The notes beneath the pieces are model-generated. The model was given only the letters and a program-made list of their open reading frames with translations, was not told where the DNA came from and ran no database searches. The position numbers and the translations under genes are program-made. From the NCBI GenBank assembly GCA_002309995.1, contig DBYB01000039.1, forward strand, positions 9,180-24,117: DNA of 14,938 nucleotides, written 5' to 3'. This stretch comes from Bacteroidales bacterium UBA1197 (GTDB taxonomy: Bacteria > Bacteroidota > Bacteroidia > Bacteroidales > UBA932). Below are positions 14,527 to 14,938 of the stretch, piece by piece. The stretch's first letter is position 1. The number at the start of each line of letters is the position of its first letter.

Positions 14527-14938
14527 ATGAAACGCTTCATTACGCTCCTTTGCCTTGCCCTCTCGGCTTGCAACTTAATCGACCCGGAAACTCCGGCTCC
14601 CTCCGGCGCTGCCGCCGAAACTTCAGACCCCAGACTGGAATCCATCGCCAGGATGTTCGCCTCCCTGCCAATAAAGGCAGAGCACGTTCAGGAGGTATAT
14701 GATGCCGTTTCCGCTTCCTCCGGAAACGGTTACGACGAAGAATATACTATGGACTGCCTCATCACCGACCCTGGCTCAGGGGTGGGAGACAAACGCACCA
14801 AAGCAGCAGTATCTTACGGCAACCCCCTCCGCAATCTCATCAGGGCATATCTGGAAGAACACCCCTCAACCAAAGGTGGCGTGGAAGACCTGATGGACAA
14901 CCTGGCCGCCAGCGGCTACCAGCTGTACTGGCCGGATT
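14527..14938 (+). CDS. Unrecognised lipoprotein, N-terminal part (runs off window)
   Basis: An open frame from ATG 14527 continues past the window end; 137 codons are visible. The N-terminus MKRFITLLCLALSAC is a lipoprotein signal peptide with lipobox LSAC and lipidated Cys15. Asn follows at +2, with Asp and Glu at +4 and +6, so export to the outer membrane, possibly its surface, is plausible in this phylum. A Pro/Ala/Ser-rich linker (about 20-33) precedes a mixed, mostly soluble region; the stretch PSTKGGVEDLMDNLAASGYQ near the visible end looks helical. I recognise no domain and assign no function. It lies 98 nt after prmC, beyond a possible terminator, so it probably has its own promoter; the best candidate upstream, TTTCTTTG at 14495-14502, misses the consensus at one base. 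Confidence 0.75.
   Translation, partial: MKRFITLLCLALSACNLIDPETPAPSGAAAETSDPRLESIARMFASLPIKAEHVQEVYDAVSASSGNGYDEEYTMDCLITDPGSGVGDKRTKAAVSYGNPLRNLIRAYLEEHPSTKGGVEDLMDNLAASGYQLYWPD

Noticed and set aside
1..14938. CRISPR array, insertion sequence, prophage or defence island
   Set aside because: I found no regularly spaced repeats, transposase, integrase, phage or nuclease genes; the coding content is housekeeping.

Overview
The window looks like a chromosomal segment of a Bacteroidota, probably an uncultured or gut Bacteroidales member with fairly high GC. Four things point there: TAnnTTTG-type -7 promoter elements in front of most transcription units, no clear Shine-Dalgarno sequences, protein styles typical of the group (for example a TopA without zinc ribbons), and a complete Bacteroidales-like mreBCD-mrdA-rodA operon. 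I cannot assign a genus from sequence alone.

Layout from left to right. (1) Positions 1-284, minus strand: a tRNA-Leu(UAA) gene interrupted in its anticodon by a compact, ORF-less group I intron of the cyanobacterial/plastid trnL type. The 3' end of the tRNA lies outside the window. (2) A HAD-family hydrolase on the plus strand, transcribed divergently from the tRNA. (3) Positions 1008-6475, minus strand: the elongasome operon mreB-mreC-mreD-mrdA(PBP2)-rodA, with every junction overlapping or within 1 nt. (4) ispD (MEP isoprenoid pathway) on the plus strand, divergent from mreB. A G-rich spacer and a strong hairpin terminator follow it; the terminator overlaps the 3' end of the next, convergent gene. 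(5) topA followed 3 nt later by an Lrp/AsnC regulator, both minus. (6) Positions 10238-14428, plus: a class A penicillin-binding protein, D-alanine-D-alanine ligase and the release-factor methyltransferase prmC, with junctions of 1 nt. (7) From 14527 to the window end: the first 137 codons of an unrecognised lipoprotein.

Much of the window is peptidoglycan synthesis. Ddl makes the D-Ala-D-Ala precursor terminus; IspD supplies isoprenoid precursor for the undecaprenyl lipid carrier (as well as quinones); RodA with PBP2 polymerises and cross-links glycan along MreB/MreC/MreD-guided tracks; the class A PBP performs both reactions on its own. TopA, Lrp and PrmC are housekeeping neighbours.

The protein-coding genes are ordinary. 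The least expected element is the self-splicing-type intron in tRNA-Leu(UAA): its P1-P9 core can be assigned base by base, and it occupies the same anticodon site as the classic cyanobacterial intron.
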